Assembly (NCBI GenBank): GCA_949316235.1
Contig: OX438744.1
Location: 33,476,778 to 33,540,777 of the forward strand
Source: Oegoconia quadripuncta
Lineage: Eukaryota; Arthropoda; Insecta; Lepidoptera; Autostichidae
Length of the DNA: 64,000 bases
Direction of reading: 5' to 3'
Made by a program: the position numbers and the translations under genes. How positions within the stretch are numbered: position 1 is the first letter of the stretch; every line of letters starts with the position of its first letter. Below, one piece after another: positions 43,178-53,551 of this stretch. The notes under the pieces are model-generated. The model searched no databases. It worked only from the letters and a program-made list of their open reading frames with translations, and was not told the DNA's origin.

Positions 43178-43441
43178 TGTTGGAATATAACAAAATATAA
43201 ATCTATGTACAGTTTCATAATAATTTAGAACAAGGGTCTCTTGTTCTCATTCATGGAATCAATGCACAGCGGAAGGATCTACTTTTGTTAGGTCAGCCCC
43301 CTTACTTCGTTACATGCGCTTTACGTGTGCGGTTCAGTACTGTAGTGCACCTCTCCTTATAAATATATATTCAAATATATTTTAATTATCGTCGAACTTT
43401 AATAACTCTGTTTTTATTCAAAAGCCCCTCCATAACCTACA
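43178..43441 (+). mobile_element. 5' LTR of Ty1/copia element
   Basis: 264 bp, starts TGTTGGAATATAAC and ends ATAACCTACA (TG...CA). It is the same length as the 3' LTR, and no difference was found by eye. A TATA box candidate TATAAATA lies at 43358-43365, so transcription would start about 25 to 30 bases later and the R region would cover the last 50 bases or so. Confidence 0.92.
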
Positions 43442-43455
43442 GGTTATGGGCCCAG
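43442..43455 (+). promoter_or_regulatory. Primer binding site, internal tRNA-iMet
   Basis: GGTTATGGGCCCAG starts right after the LTR. It is complementary to the anticodon stem-loop region of initiator Met tRNA (CTGGGCCCATAACC), the primer site known for Drosophila copia, which uses a tRNA half-molecule instead of the 3' CCA end. Confidence 0.8.
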
Positions 43456-43535
43456 GGAAATAAAATTAAATAATAATAAAAAAAGGGACACTTTTTGTGC
43501 CTAGTGTTTAAGTGACATTTTAGTGATTTAAGAAA

Positions 43536-43886
43536 ATGGATAATTTAAAAATGAAACGTAATATTAAACAATTTGACGGTGAAAAGTACAGTGTTTGGAA
43601 AATGAGACTTCGTATTTTGTTAAGTGAACTTGAAGTGATTGACGTTATAGACAATGACTTTCCTGGAGAACCAAGTAATGAGTGGTATAAAAAGGACAAA
43701 CTCGCAAAGAGCACAATTGTTGAGTATTTATCCGACTCCTTTCTAGGATTCGTCAAAAGCGATTATAATGCAAAACAAATTTTCGATAATTTGGATGCAA
43801 TTTATGAACGAAAAAGTCTGGCTACACAATTAGCTTTGAAAAAAAAAAATTACTCAGCCTCAAACTCCAAACTGATACACCGCTAA
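43536..43886 (+). CDS. gag: Copia Gag N-terminal part, frame broken
   Basis: The ATG at 43536 (AAGAAAATGG context) opens Gag. Residues 1 to about 104 (with FDGEKYSVWKMRLRILL and the WYKKDKLAKSTI region) match the Gag UBN2-type capsid domain of Ty1/copia elements. At an 11-A run (43839-43849) this frame leaves the Gag/Pol frame, adds 12 unrelated residues and stops at 43884-43886. The downstream Gag/Pol frame is -1 relative to it. Ty1/copia elements of this type normally have one long gag-pol ORF, so the break is most simply a one-base loss in the A run (or two gained, or a base-calling error). If real, the copy cannot make full-length Gag unless ribosomes slip. Confidence 0.85.
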   Translation: MDNLKMKRNIKQFDGEKYSVWKMRLRILLSELEVIDVIDNDFPGEPSNEWYKKDKLAKSTIVEYLSDSFLGFVKSDYNAKQIFDNLDAIYERKSLATQLALKKKNYSASNSKLIHR

Positions 43887-46800
43887 TAAAACATTTTCGT
43901 AATTTCGAGGATCTTTTGTCTGAATTGATTGCTGCTGGAGCAAAGCTGGAGGAAATGGATAAAGTTTCCCATTTATTATTAACATTACCTAACTCTTACG
44001 ATGGAGTTATCACGGCTCTTGAAACGTTAGCTGAAGATAATTTGACATTGGCATTTGTCAAAACAAGGTTGTTGGACCAAGAAATAAAAATATTAAATGA
44101 AAATAGAGACACAAGCTTGAAAGTTCTACAAGCTGCAGTTCCTCATTCTCCTCAGAATTATCCGAAGAAGCCAATGAAGTCTTGGAAAACAAAGGCAAAG
44201 TTTAAAAATACAAAAATAAAATGCCACCACTGTGGAAGAAAAGGGCACTTGAGAAACGATTGCTATTATTATAAGAAAAAAAAAGGACAAAAATTCAATA
44301 ATTATGAAACAAAAAGAACGCTTCAAACTGTCCAAACAACCGAGCCTACCAATTCTTCAGACTTTTCAGGCTTTGCCTTCATGGCCGGCGGATATCCAGA
44401 AAAAGATGAAAATTCTAACAAAATTTCATTTATATTAGACTCGGGAGCATCAGATCATATAATTAACCGAGAAGATCTAACACAAAACTTCACGTTGTTA
44501 GACAAACCATTGAAGATATCCGTAGCAAAAAATGGGACATTTATAATGGCCATAAAAAAGGGTACACTTGAAGTAACCAGCAATTTAGGCGTAAGCGGAA
44601 CACTTCAAGATGTTTTATACTGTCCCGACGTACCCTATAACCTACTTTCCGTAAGGAAAATACAAAATGCTGGATTAACGGTGATATTTAACCAAAATGG
44701 CACTGTTCAAATAAATGATCACCGTGGTAAGTCGGTTATAACTGGTACTGGTAAGTGCTTGAACAATTTTATTACTATTGATTTCAAGATACATATAAGC
44801 ATGTTAAATGTGTCTGCATTGCATAAGACCGTTGAAAATAATAGCGATTTATGGCACCAACGTTTGGGTCACATTAGCAAAACAAAATTTTTGCAATTAA
44901 AAGGAAATGATATGTTTGGTGACACTGAACGAATAAGTCAAATCAAACCAAAAGAAGACTTATGTGAAGCTTGCATAAACGGAAAACAAGCTTGTTTGCC
45001 ATTTAATAAGGTTAAAAATAAGGAACACTTAAAACGGCCCCTATTCAATGTTCACACAGATGTGTGTGGTCCCATCACTCCTTCGACACTTGACGGCAAA
45101 AACTACTTTGTGATTTTTGTTGATGAGTTTACTCACTACTGTGCAACATACCTGATAACGCATAAATCAGATGTATTTGTAATATTTCAAGATTACGTTT
45201 CTAAAAGTAGTGCTCATTTTAATTTGAATATAGTTAATCTATATTGTGATAATGGAGGTGAATATTTGTCAAATGACATGAAAAAATACTGTGTGCAAAA
45301 AGGTATTAGTTATCATTTAACAGTCCCACGAACACCTGCTTTAAATGGTATCGCAGAACGTATGATACGAACTGTGACAGAAAAAGCTCGCGCTATGCTG
45401 GTTGGTTCCAAATTAAATAAAACCTTTTGGGGCGAAGCGGTTTTAACTGCTACATTTTTAATAAATATTTCTCCAACTAGAGCTTTAAAGGTTTATAAAA
45501 CTCCTTTTGAAATGTGGCATGGTAGAAAGCCGCATCTTAAATTTTTGAAAATATTTGGATCAACTATATTCATGCATAACAAAATCAGAAAAACCAAATT
45601 TGAAAATAAGTCCTCAAAGGGTATACTGGTTGGTTATGAAACAAATGGATACAAAGTATGGGTTGTGGAAACTGAAAAGTTTGTTATAGTAAGAGATGTG
45701 GTTGTGGACGAGATAAATTTCTTGTCTAGCAGACCTTCACTGAGCTCTAAGGGGGTGGCTCATGAAAACTCCTGTAATCCAAGTGACTCAATGCACACTT
45801 CACCCGCTAAGAAGGTGTGCAAATCTGATGAGGTGAAATCAGATATACAAAAACAAACAAATGATAACTTAAATGAAAATACCTCATTAGGGCAAGTACC
45901 TAATAAATCTGTAAGAGAAACAGATGAGCACAACGGGTCTTCCTTATCACAAGACAATAAGATGTTGCCTAATTTAAGACGGAGTGATAGGATCAAAGAT
46001 ATTCCCAAAGTTTCTTATAATGAAGATAATATTTTTCAAGATTATCTGTTGTGCGCTCAGTCATTGGTATGTCAAGTACCAACATCCTACAAAGAAATCG
46101 AAACAAGGGATGATAGGTTACTATGGGAACAGGCTATAAAAGAGGAAATTAATTCACTCATCGAAAACAATACGTGGACCTTAGTACCGAAACCTAAAAA
46201 TAAAAATATTGTTGATTGTAAGTGGATATTTACTATTAAAAATGACGAGTTTGGAAATCCACTTAAATACAAAGCACGGTTGGTCGCACGAGGCTTTAGT
46301 CAAAAATATGAGATAGATTATAACGAAACTTTCGCGCCAGTGGCGAGAATTTCTAGTTTCAGATTTATATTAGCTTTCGCGAATCAATTTAATTTATTAA
46401 TTCACCACATGGACGTGAAAACCGCGTTTTTAAACGGGGAATTAAAGGAAGAAATCTTTATGAAAGTTCCAGAAGGTATTCCATGTCAAAGTGACCAAGT
46501 ATGTAACTTGAATAAAGCCTTGTACGGACTAAAACAAGCAGCACGATGTTGGTTTGAAACTTTTGAAAAAGCTCTTATAGAAATGGGTTTTAAAAATTCA
46601 TCAGTTGACCGCTGTCTCTATGTGCTAGATAAGGGTGATATTTCGAAGAACATCTACATTATTCTTTATGTAGATGACCTAGTGATAGCCACAGCCGATC
46701 TTAGTTCAATGAATAATTTTAAAAGATATTTGATGAACAGATTTCGTATGGTTGATCTAAAAGACATTAAACTATTTTTGGGCATAAGAGTTGAAAGGTG

Positions 46801-47614
46801 TGGTGACAAAATTACTTTGGATCAGAGCAGGTATATAAAAACAGTCTTACACAAATTCAATATGAATGACTGTAAAAGTATCGTCACCCCACTTGAAACG
46901 AAGTTGGATTACAACGCGTTAAATTCAAATGAAATCATTGTGGCCCCTTGTAAAAATGTTATCGGTTGTTTAATGTATATAATGCTATGCACTCGGCCCG
47001 ATTTAAGCGTAGCAGTAAACATCCTTAGTCGGTTCAGTAATAAGAACAATGGATGTCTTTGGACCTACTTAAAACGTTTACTTCGATATTTAAAAGGATC
47101 CATTGATCTAAGATTAACTTACGTTCGTGGAACTTATGAGAATGTTTTGAGTGGTTTTGTTGACTCAGATTGGGGAGGTAATGACTTAACAGACCGAAAA
47201 AGTACATCTGGTTATGTATTTAAATTATTTGAGCGTTGTACTTTATGTTGGCAAACCAAGAGACAGTCATCAGTAGCTGCCTCATCGACTGAAGCAGAGT
47301 ATATGGCTCTTTTTGAAGCCGTCAGAGAAGCTCTGTGGTTAAGGTCTCTGTCTAACAGCATTCATTTAAGTATTTCAAATCCTGTTCCTATTTACGAAGA
47401 TAACAATGGATGCATAAGTATTGCCAGTAACCCAACAAGTCATAAACGCTCTAAACACATCGACATTAAATACCATTTCTCTAGGGAACAAATAGAGAAA
47501 AATGTAATTAAAGCAATTTATATTCCCACAGGTAATCAGCTGGCCGATATTTTTACAAAACCATTGGCGGGACCGAGGTTCATTGAACTGAGAGGAAAAC
47601 TTGGACTTTTGTAG
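43841..47614 (+). CDS. pol: Copia Gag C-terminal part and Pol polyprotein
   Basis: One frame of 1257 codons with no internal stop, opening at the A run. Counting from 43841: nucleocapsid zinc knuckle CHHCGRKGHLRNDC (residues 128-141, CX2CX4HX4C); aspartic protease DSGA (200-203); pre-integrase H/H/C/C region (WHQRLGH... CEAC); integrase core with D407, D470 and E506, a DD35E spacing; reverse transcriptase with KARLVARGF, MDVKTAFLNGELKEEI, LYGLKQAARCW and the catalytic YVDD (943-946); RNase H with FVDSDWGG, STEAEYMAL and YEDNNG; ending LADIFTKPLAGPRF...LGLL and TAG. The order protease-integrase-RT-RNase H defines Ty1/copia. All catalytic residues I looked for are present. It would act in cytoplasmic virus-like particles, with integration in the nucleus. 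No envelope gene is present. Confidence 0.95.
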   Translation, partial: KKKLLSLKLQTDTPLIKHFRNFEDLLSELIAAGAKLEEMDKVSHLLLTLPNSYDGVITALETLAEDNLTLAFVKTRLLDQEIKILNENRDTSLKVLQAAVPHSPQNYPKKPMKSWKTKAKFKNTKIKCHHCGRKGHLRNDCYYYKKKKGQKFNNYETKRTLQTVQTTEPTNSSDFSGFAFMAGGYPEKDENSNKISFILDSGASDHIINREDLTQNFTLLDKPLKISVAKNGTFIMAIKKGTLEVTSNLGVSGTLQDVLYCPDVPYNLLSVRKIQNAGLTVIFNQNGTVQINDHRGKSVITGTGKCLNNFITIDFKIHISMLNVSALHKTVENNSDLWHQRLGHISKTKFLQLKGNDMFGDTERISQIKPKEDLCEACINGKQACLPFNKVKNKEHLKRPLFNVHTDVCGPITPSTLDGKNYFVIFVDEFTHYCATYLITHKSDVFVIFQDYVSKSSAHFNLNIVNLYCDNGGEYLSNDMKKYCVQKGISYHLTVPRTPALNGIAERMIRTVTEKARAMLVGSKLNKTFWGEAVLTATFLINISPTRALKVYKTPFEMWHGRKPHLKFLKIFGSTIFMHNKIRKTKFENKSSKGILVGYETNGYKVWVVETEKFVIVRDVVVDEINFLSSRPSLSSKGVAHENSCNPSDSMHTSPAKKVCKSDEVKSDIQKQTNDNLNENTSLGQVPNKSVRETDEHNGSSLSQDNKMLPNLRRSDRIKDIPKVSYNEDNIFQDYLLCAQSLVCQVPTSYKEIETRDDRLLWEQAIKEEINSLIENNTWTLVPKPKNKNIVDCKWIFTIKNDEFGNPLKYKARLVARGFSQKYEIDYNETFAPVARISSFRFILAFANQFNLLIHHMDVKTAFLNGELKEEIFMKVPEGIPCQSDQVCNLNKALYGLKQAARCWFETFEKALIEMGFKNSSVDRCLYVLDKGDISKNIYIILYVDDLVIATADLSSMNNFKRYLMNRFRMVDLKDIKLFLGIRVERCGDKITLDQSRYIKTVLHKFNMNDCKSIVTPLETKLDYNALNSNEIIVAPCKNVIGCLMYIMLCTRPDLSVAVNILSRFSNKNNGCLWTYLKRLLRYLKGSIDLRLTYVRGTYENVLSGFVDSDWGGNDLTDRKSTSGYVFKLFERCTLCWQTKRQSSVAASSTEAEYMALFEAVREALWLRSLSNSIHLSISNPVPIYEDNNGCISIASNPTSHKRSKHIDIKYHFSREQIEKNVIKAIYIPTGNQLADIFTKPLAGPRFIELRGKLGLL

Positions 47615-47870
47615 ATATTCGGCTCAGTAATATTGTGCAATTTGTGTTGACTGTTTACAATTAATAATTATAATTGAATTTCATTGGATTACTATTGAGG
47701 AATGGCCTGATTAGGTTTTTCTGGGTTTTCCCTAATCCTGCGCAACGAATGTTGGGTCATTTAGTGTCTGTATCCCCAGAAATAAGGAGAGCGTGCTAAT
47801 TTTATTGTGTAAACTTAATTATAACAAATTAAGTAGTATAAAAAAAAAAATATTTCATAGATTTATTTTT
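47615..47870 (+). other. Copia 3' untranslated region
   Basis: Non-coding stretch between the Pol stop and the polypurine tract. It holds a hairpin (GATTAGG near 47710 with CCTAATC near 47731) and an A10 run near 47840. Confidence 0.7.
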
Positions 47871-47880
47871 GAGGGGGGCG
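47871..47880 (+). promoter_or_regulatory. Polypurine tract
   Basis: GAGGGGGG, followed by CG, sits immediately before the 3' LTR. It is the expected primer for plus-strand DNA synthesis. Confidence 0.8.
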
Positions 47881-48144
47881 TGTTGGAATATAACAAAATA
47901 TAAATCTATGTACAGTTTCATAATAATTTAGAACAAGGGTCTCTTGTTCTCATTCATGGAATCAATGCACAGCGGAAGGATCTACTTTTGTTAGGTCAGC
48001 CCCCTTACTTCGTTACATGCGCTTTACGTGTGCGGTTCAGTACTGTAGTGCACCTCTCCTTATAAATATATATTCAAATATATTTTAATTATCGTCGAAC
48101 TTTAATAACTCTGTTTTTATTCAAAAGCCCCTCCATAACCTACA
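47881..48144 (+). mobile_element. 3' LTR of Ty1/copia element
   Basis: 264 bp, matching the 5' LTR base for base as far as I could compare. Followed by the second CCTGA. Identical LTRs mean recent insertion, since both derive from one template. Confidence 0.92.
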
Positions 48145-48468
48145 CCTGACACCTGTCTGTGGCATTGTAGCACCAAACCGGCTAAAGCTATTTATTTTTA
48201 AAAGCTAGTTATTATCTGATAATTCTTAGAAGATGTATTTTTTTGTGGCATTTGTCATTATTTCTGTTTCCTTTTTATTATTATTATTATTATTTTTACA
48301 TTGAAAAGACAGAATAATTTAATTTTTAAATCTCATACTCTGTACGCATTGAAGAGCAGTGTTTTCTAACACAAGTATATTTAATACTTACCAGAAAACT
48401 CCGTCCACTGTACTGTAAACAAACTTGAGAATGCAATAAACTATTTTTATTTACTTTTAAGATACATA
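48145..48468 (+). repeat. Direct repeat B (partner at 42453-42774)
   Basis: Begins with the right-hand CCTGA, then TGTCTGTGGCATTGTAGCAC and the same body as repeat A. After GATACAT it continues into family P, whereas copy A runs into the inverted SINE arm. Confidence 0.8.
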
Positions 48469-48785
48469 ACGTCACGACCTTTATCCGAAATGGGATGGTC
48501 AGAGATATCCCAAATATTAGTGTTTGGATGTTCCAAACATTGAAAGTTATGCTGAAACTTCGTCCACGATTCCACCTTACTAGGGATTCACACGTGACAG
48601 AGGGTGAGCCCATAACCTTAAAACGTTCAAATCTATAGATGTTTTTTGGTGGGAAGTCGCTCCCACCTACGGATAGAGTACTATCCCCTTTTTTTATTTA
48701 TTATTGTTGTATAATAAAGAATATTTTGTTGTTGTTGTTGTAGAGACTAGTTGGTTCTATTCTTTTTACGTGGCCAAATCACCGC
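48468..48785 (+). repeat. Dispersed repeat family P, longest copy
   Basis: GTCACGACCTTTATCCGAAA, GATGGTCAGAGATATCCCAA, AAAACGTTCAAATCTATAGA, a (GTT)n microsatellite at 48728-48741, and GGTTCTATTCTTTTTACGTG. Confidence 0.5.
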
Positions 48786-49264
48786 ATTTAAGCTTTTAGT
48801 ACAGTTGGACTCGGGGTTTTCTTCAGTTTATAATTATTTATCTGCTCTATATTAGCGCTGTCGTTCCGAAAGTCTAATTAAGTTTTAAAACTAACAAATG
48901 ATATATCATAAAATATTCATTTTTATATTGTGTTAAGGGCTTCAAAAGAGTAACACGTCATTCTTCTAAGAACGACTGCCATCTTTCACCTCCTCTGGCA
49001 CGGTTGACACATCGCATCTTCCTACAAGCCCGACAGGAAAACTGCCCATTACACGGACGTTATAAAAACATTCATACCTCACACGGGATTCTTGAGACTT
49101 ACATTATTTTTAATGTGTTCGGTTAATAATTCGTCGCGCGGGTTTAGAGTTTTCCTTTTTTTTATTTCATGTAGAAGTTACTGTCGAAATAAATACGTGT
49201 TATAATAATTATTTGAATCGGATATTATCAATAAGTCTAGGTATCATCATCATCATACTGAAAC
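48786..49264. other. No gene recognised
   Basis: AT-rich; (ATC)n near 49243. No exon or repeat head supported. Confidence 0.35.
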
Positions 49265-49413
49265 TGTTGTGTTCCGGTTGTCAGAGATAAGATAGCCAGT
49301 ACCCCAACTGTGTTGGGGTTTCCGGGTCAGCACGCTTCCACCTTCGACCTCATCTTCACTTAACATTAGATGTGATTGAGGTTAAGTGCGAACTCGTCGT
49401 GCATAAAAAAAAA
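49265..49413 (+). mobile_element. SINE family C, 5'-truncated
   Basis: Starts within the body (GTTGTGTTCCGGTTGTCAGA) and runs to TCGTGCATAAAAAAAAA. It was preceded by (ATC)n. No tRNA head. Confidence 0.75.
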
Positions 49414-49417
49414 CTGA

Positions 49418-49520
49418 TAATTACTGACCACAGGACATCCACTGCTGAACATAGTCCTCCCCCATAGATTTCCAGAGCGATGTTGGAAACGGTTTGCATC
49501 CAGCGACCTTCATCAGGTCC
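49418..49520 (-). repeat. LINE ORF tail fragment, minus
   Basis: CAGGACATCCACTGCTGAAC and CCTCCCCCATAGATTTCCAG are the reverse complement of the repeat at 16690-16797 and 40815-40917. Confidence 0.5.
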
Positions 49521-49694
49521 TGGCTGGCGCGTGGTCTCCACTCGAGAACTTTAATGACGAAAACAGTTCTTCCACTGCCACTTCAACTCACTAATCCACT
49601 GGGCTATTTATTTATTCTATTTTTCTACGGATTTATTCGACGGATTTCTTTATTCCTGATTCGAGCATTGCCCTCTCCATAGTATAGTATATAT

Positions 49695-50110
49695 ATTGGG
49701 TCTTTACCTATGAAATTGGAGTTTTTTTCTTCGTTTATCATATGTACCAATTCCTGCGATTTTCAAAGCTATATCCAAATTTGTTTTTTATTTGGAAAAT
49801 GGAATATATTTTCAAGGTTTCACATGAAATATTTTTAAATTTCTGGGCTAAATAAAAAAAAAATTGAACAGAGCTCTATTCATGTGCTTCCCTAATCATT
49901 TCTTAGATTCGCTGAAGCTTTTATAAAGCGGTTACTTTTAAAAATTAACGCTGCCTATACTTCATTTAATGTTATCCGATAATACACGCAAAGTTTAGCT
50001 AAATTTGGATTTGCCGTTTCCAAAAAAAAAATCAAAAATGTTTGTATGGAGAAAACAGTCTTGATGAAATTCTTCATACAAAACGCCAATTTCATAGGTA
50101 AGGACCTAAT
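49695..50110 (+). mobile_element. MITE family M1, longest copy
   Basis: Left end ATTGGGTCTTTACCTATGAA, right end TTCATAGGTAAGGACCTAAT. About 416 bp. Internal TTTGGATTTGCCGTTTCC is shared with the inverted copy at 15050-15440. Confidence 0.75.
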
Positions 50111-51832
50111 ATTATTTATGATATATGTATTCAGCGGTGTGGGTCTCACCCACAACATCATAAGCTGAATCAGATTCTCATTGGTCTGATACAAAGGCAT
50201 GTGTTTTTTAAACTGTATTACCTACTAAACCTGTTAGAAATATAATAAATAATGATAAAATATATTTTTAAAAGGTATTCGATTTTCAATCGTTTTCAAA
50301 GTTATTGAAATATTACTTATAATTTAGCTTTTAGGCTTTTCGAGAGCGATTGTTTTGATTTATTCTGTATTTCAATGAAATGAGGGCGCTACTGGACGGA
50401 GTATTGTATTTTTTTTTATAACGCGTATGTGTCGGTACCGGCAACCGAAATCTGCAACAAATTTTATCCTTCAACAAACCTTATAACTGTTTAATATCTT
50501 GTTTCTCGTATATCAAGTTACATGGTAAGCTAAAGAGTGAGAAAAAAAGTGAAACACGAAATAAAGATGTAAAGAGCAAGTTTCCGAACGAATTCGTACC
50601 GTTATGATAACCGGTCGAATTAAGAAGTGCATGTTTTTTTTTTACGCTGGACTGGAGACGCGTTTGTCCACAGTCGAGTATAGTGTCTGGTTACGAACGG
50701 AACTGGTTGTTAATTATTTTATTTGGTAAATGAAGATTTGTACACTACAATTAGCTTTTTTTTCCAAATTCAAAATTGTGTGTCTTTCTTGCGTCGTTTC
50801 TTCTCTCTGACTATACACATTACGAAGCGATGGTAATCAAGTCTCTAAATTCCCCCATGCAACGCCCTAAGCCGAGGTTCGAACCCTGCGTGGGCACAAT
50901 TAGGCGTCGGTTGCAACTACCTACTTTCGTCCTGTTCGAGCTCGCCTCACCGCCCAGCTAAGCTGAAAAAGTCCAAGGACTGTCAGCGAGTTCCAGTCTA
51001 CAAAAAAAAATTGCGAGGCTACGATTATACATAAAACTATTTTCTAATTTATATCTTTAAATTTAGGGTGCGATTTTATTACTATATAGTTTAATTTTAC
51101 GTACTGTCCTGACTCCGGTAGACCAGCGTCTTAATAAAATACGTATAAATAAAATAAATAAAGCGTTTGTCTACGCCACGGCGTTCATATACACAAAAAA
51201 AAATTACATATACACAAATAAAAATAAACAAAAAGACATTGATGCTGAGTGGATGCCTTATCGGTGCCAGACACCTAATATATATTTTGCTACAATTTTA
51301 AGATGAATGTTTAACGACGTGACGTGAAGATGTGACAACGAATAAGTACTTTTTCTTTCATTTAATAAAATTGTAATTTGTACTTAAATAAATAATTTTA
51401 ATATTTTCTTAATAAAATAAAATTTTAAATGTGTAAAATTATCGTAAAATGCACCAACTTACGGAACTGTACTTACAAAATAGAAAGTAGGTTCTTTTAT
51501 CTAATTGTTTCACACAGTTTCACACATACTAATGCAGGCAAGACTTAAAAATATATTCACGTAACGAAATGTAGGTAGTAATAGCACATAAGTAGTTATA
51601 TGATATTGATGATGCGTATGACCAGACGAAGGATTAGCATGCATAATACCACGCATGCGTCGTCGCTCCGTCCAGTCATCCGGCCACATTAGTATGTATA
51701 CGCATTTCATTAAAGCGTACCTACACAACACGGATATAAGAATACCTGTAGGCATTATGGGGCTATATTATTTTATTAAAACTTCTAATAGTTTTAGTTA
51801 CTTTGTTGACAAATAAAATTAAAAACAATATA
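50111..51832. other. No gene recognised
   Basis: Near 50845-50905 there is a B-box-like GGTTCGAACCC in 'aagccgaggttcgaaccctg', perhaps an old tRNA-derived repeat. The rest is AT-rich with no feature. Confidence 0.35.
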
Positions 51833-52689
51833 CAGGGCGTCCCAAAGTTATGGGACATGAAGGGGAAGTACCTTAAATATTGTAGATAGTGAATTTTGCT
51901 CAAAGAAGACTTTATGTTATTTTTAAAAGTTAGTAATTCTGCATTCATAGATTTTCTAAAAATTACTTGCTTCGGCTGGGAATCGAACCGACTTAAATGT
52001 GAAAAAAAAAACACCCTACTTTTATGATGCCAATCGAAAGAATAGCTAAAAAATAATAACTCTGCCTAAGTAACATAGTATTTTAAAAGAAAGGAACAAC
52101 ATAAAATGATTGAGTCAAATTTCAAGAAAGTTATTTATTGCCGACGACGTTCGAAAAGTAGCGATATTATCATTCCAAAGATAGCATTGATTATTCGTAA
52201 ATAAGTTGCAAACAGAATTGTGCCATATCACATCGAGTGTTCACCATAAAATGATTAGAAAATCAACAGGCAGCGGGCTCATTAAAAGATTGGCGATTTG
52301 CGTAAGACAAGAGGGATCACATTTTGAGCATTTAATTAATTAATTTACAAAAAAATACCTACTTAATTGACTACGGCAGTTTCATGTATGTTTTTTATTT
52401 GATTAAAATGATTAATTTCACGTTGTTCCTTTCTTTTAAAATACTATGTTACTTAGGCAGAGTTATTATTTTTTAGCTATTCTTTCGATTGGCATCATAA
52501 AAGTAGGGTGTTTTTTTTTTCACATTTGAGTCGGTTCGATTCCCAGCCGAAGCAAATAATTTTTAGAAAATCTATGAATGCAGAATTACTAACTTTTAAA
52601 AATAACATAAAGTCTTCTTTGAGCAAAATTCACTATCTACGATATTTAAGGTACTTCCCCTTCATGTCCCATAACTTTGGGACGCCCTG
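51833..52689 (+). mobile_element. 857-bp long-TIR transposon, copy 2
   Basis: Same length, same TIRs and same TA flanks (51831-51832 and 52690-52691) as 5425-6281. By eye the only difference is T at 52560 versus G at 6152. Target flanks are unrelated, so these are two insertions, not a duplicated region. It lies 46.4 kb from copy 1. Confidence 0.88.
52191..52343 (+). pseudogene. Vestigial transposase C-terminus, copy 2
   Basis: Same 50-codon remnant ending GSHFEHLIN and TAA as at 5783-5935, with the same upstream TGA. Sharing the stop shows that both copies descend from an already defective parent. Confidence 0.5.
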
Positions 52690-52873
52690 TATAGGCAATT
52701 TATTCCTACATTATTTGATTCAAAATTCGAATCTTTCTAAATAAATAAAAACACGTATGAGCAATGTAGGGCCACAATATTTCTTTCAATCTTCGAATTC
52801 TTTTAATTATTTCATTAATAAATAAAAATACCTGCAGGCGATGTGATAAAAAAAAAGAAAAATCAAATCATTA

Positions 52874-53084
52874 TTTGGGGGTACTAGCTGTCTTATCTCT
52901 GACAACCGAAGCACAACTATTGGCGGCAGATTTAGATAAGATTGTGGTAGCTAGCCAGGCGGACATTTAAAATGCCCTACCACCAACCAAACCGCGTACT
53001 TATACATGTACCCCGCTGGGGATCGAACCCGCGACCTCCGAATCGTAAACCCAATGTTGTTTACATTGAGCCACGGAGGCGGTT
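52874..53084 (-). mobile_element. SINE family C, 3'-truncated, minus
   Basis: GGGGATCGAACCCGCGACCT (B box) and ACATTGAGCCACGGAGGCGG (head) are clear. The tail part beyond 'agctgtcttatctctgacaa' is missing. Confidence 0.75.
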
Positions 53085-53111
53085 AAAGGTTTGATTTTGA
53101 CTACAATTTTA

Positions 53112-53352
53112 AACAATTAAATAAATATCCTTGGACATGCACACAATGCCATCTATTTTCACTTTAAGCAATCTATGTGCTTGTGTTGTGGATACCAGAT
53201 GGTTGATTTATATACTACATAAACACATTTTTTTGTAAATAAATATTTATTATAAATGAAAACATCCCTAACTCGGGTACACATGTCTGTATTCATGATA
53301 CAAACATATGCCCTTAGCGGGATTCGAACCCGCGACCAAACCAAGTCGTCAT
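53112..53352 (-). mobile_element. SINE family B, minus, head deleted in the middle
   Basis: B box as GGATTCGAACC and the body ('ctaactcgggtacacatgtc') match. The A-box to B-box part of the head is shortened: GACGACTTGGTTTGG joins straight to TCGCGGG. Confidence 0.7.
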
Positions 53353-53447
53353 TTCCTTCAATAAATCCCCTAATCGGCGTCTTAAGACCAAGACAAGAGT
53401 TGTGTATGGGTTCCATCTTTTTAGAACAACACCACAGTATTCGAATT

Positions 53448-53551
53448 TCTTAACTAATATTATAAACGGCTGGACGGATTTGGCTGGCAGACAAATTAGA
53501 ACCGGGATTAACTTTTTTGCTGAATCGAACCAAGTCACGGGCTACAGCTAG
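53448..53551 (+). mobile_element. Short Helitron-like element
   Basis: TCTTAACTAATATTATAAAC at the start and ACGGGCTACAGCTAG then T at the end. Only about 104 bp remain between the Helitron-type ends. Confidence 0.45.

Noticed and set aside
45760..46272. Minus-strand frames inside copia Pol
   Set aside because: Shadows of the Pol frame without domains.
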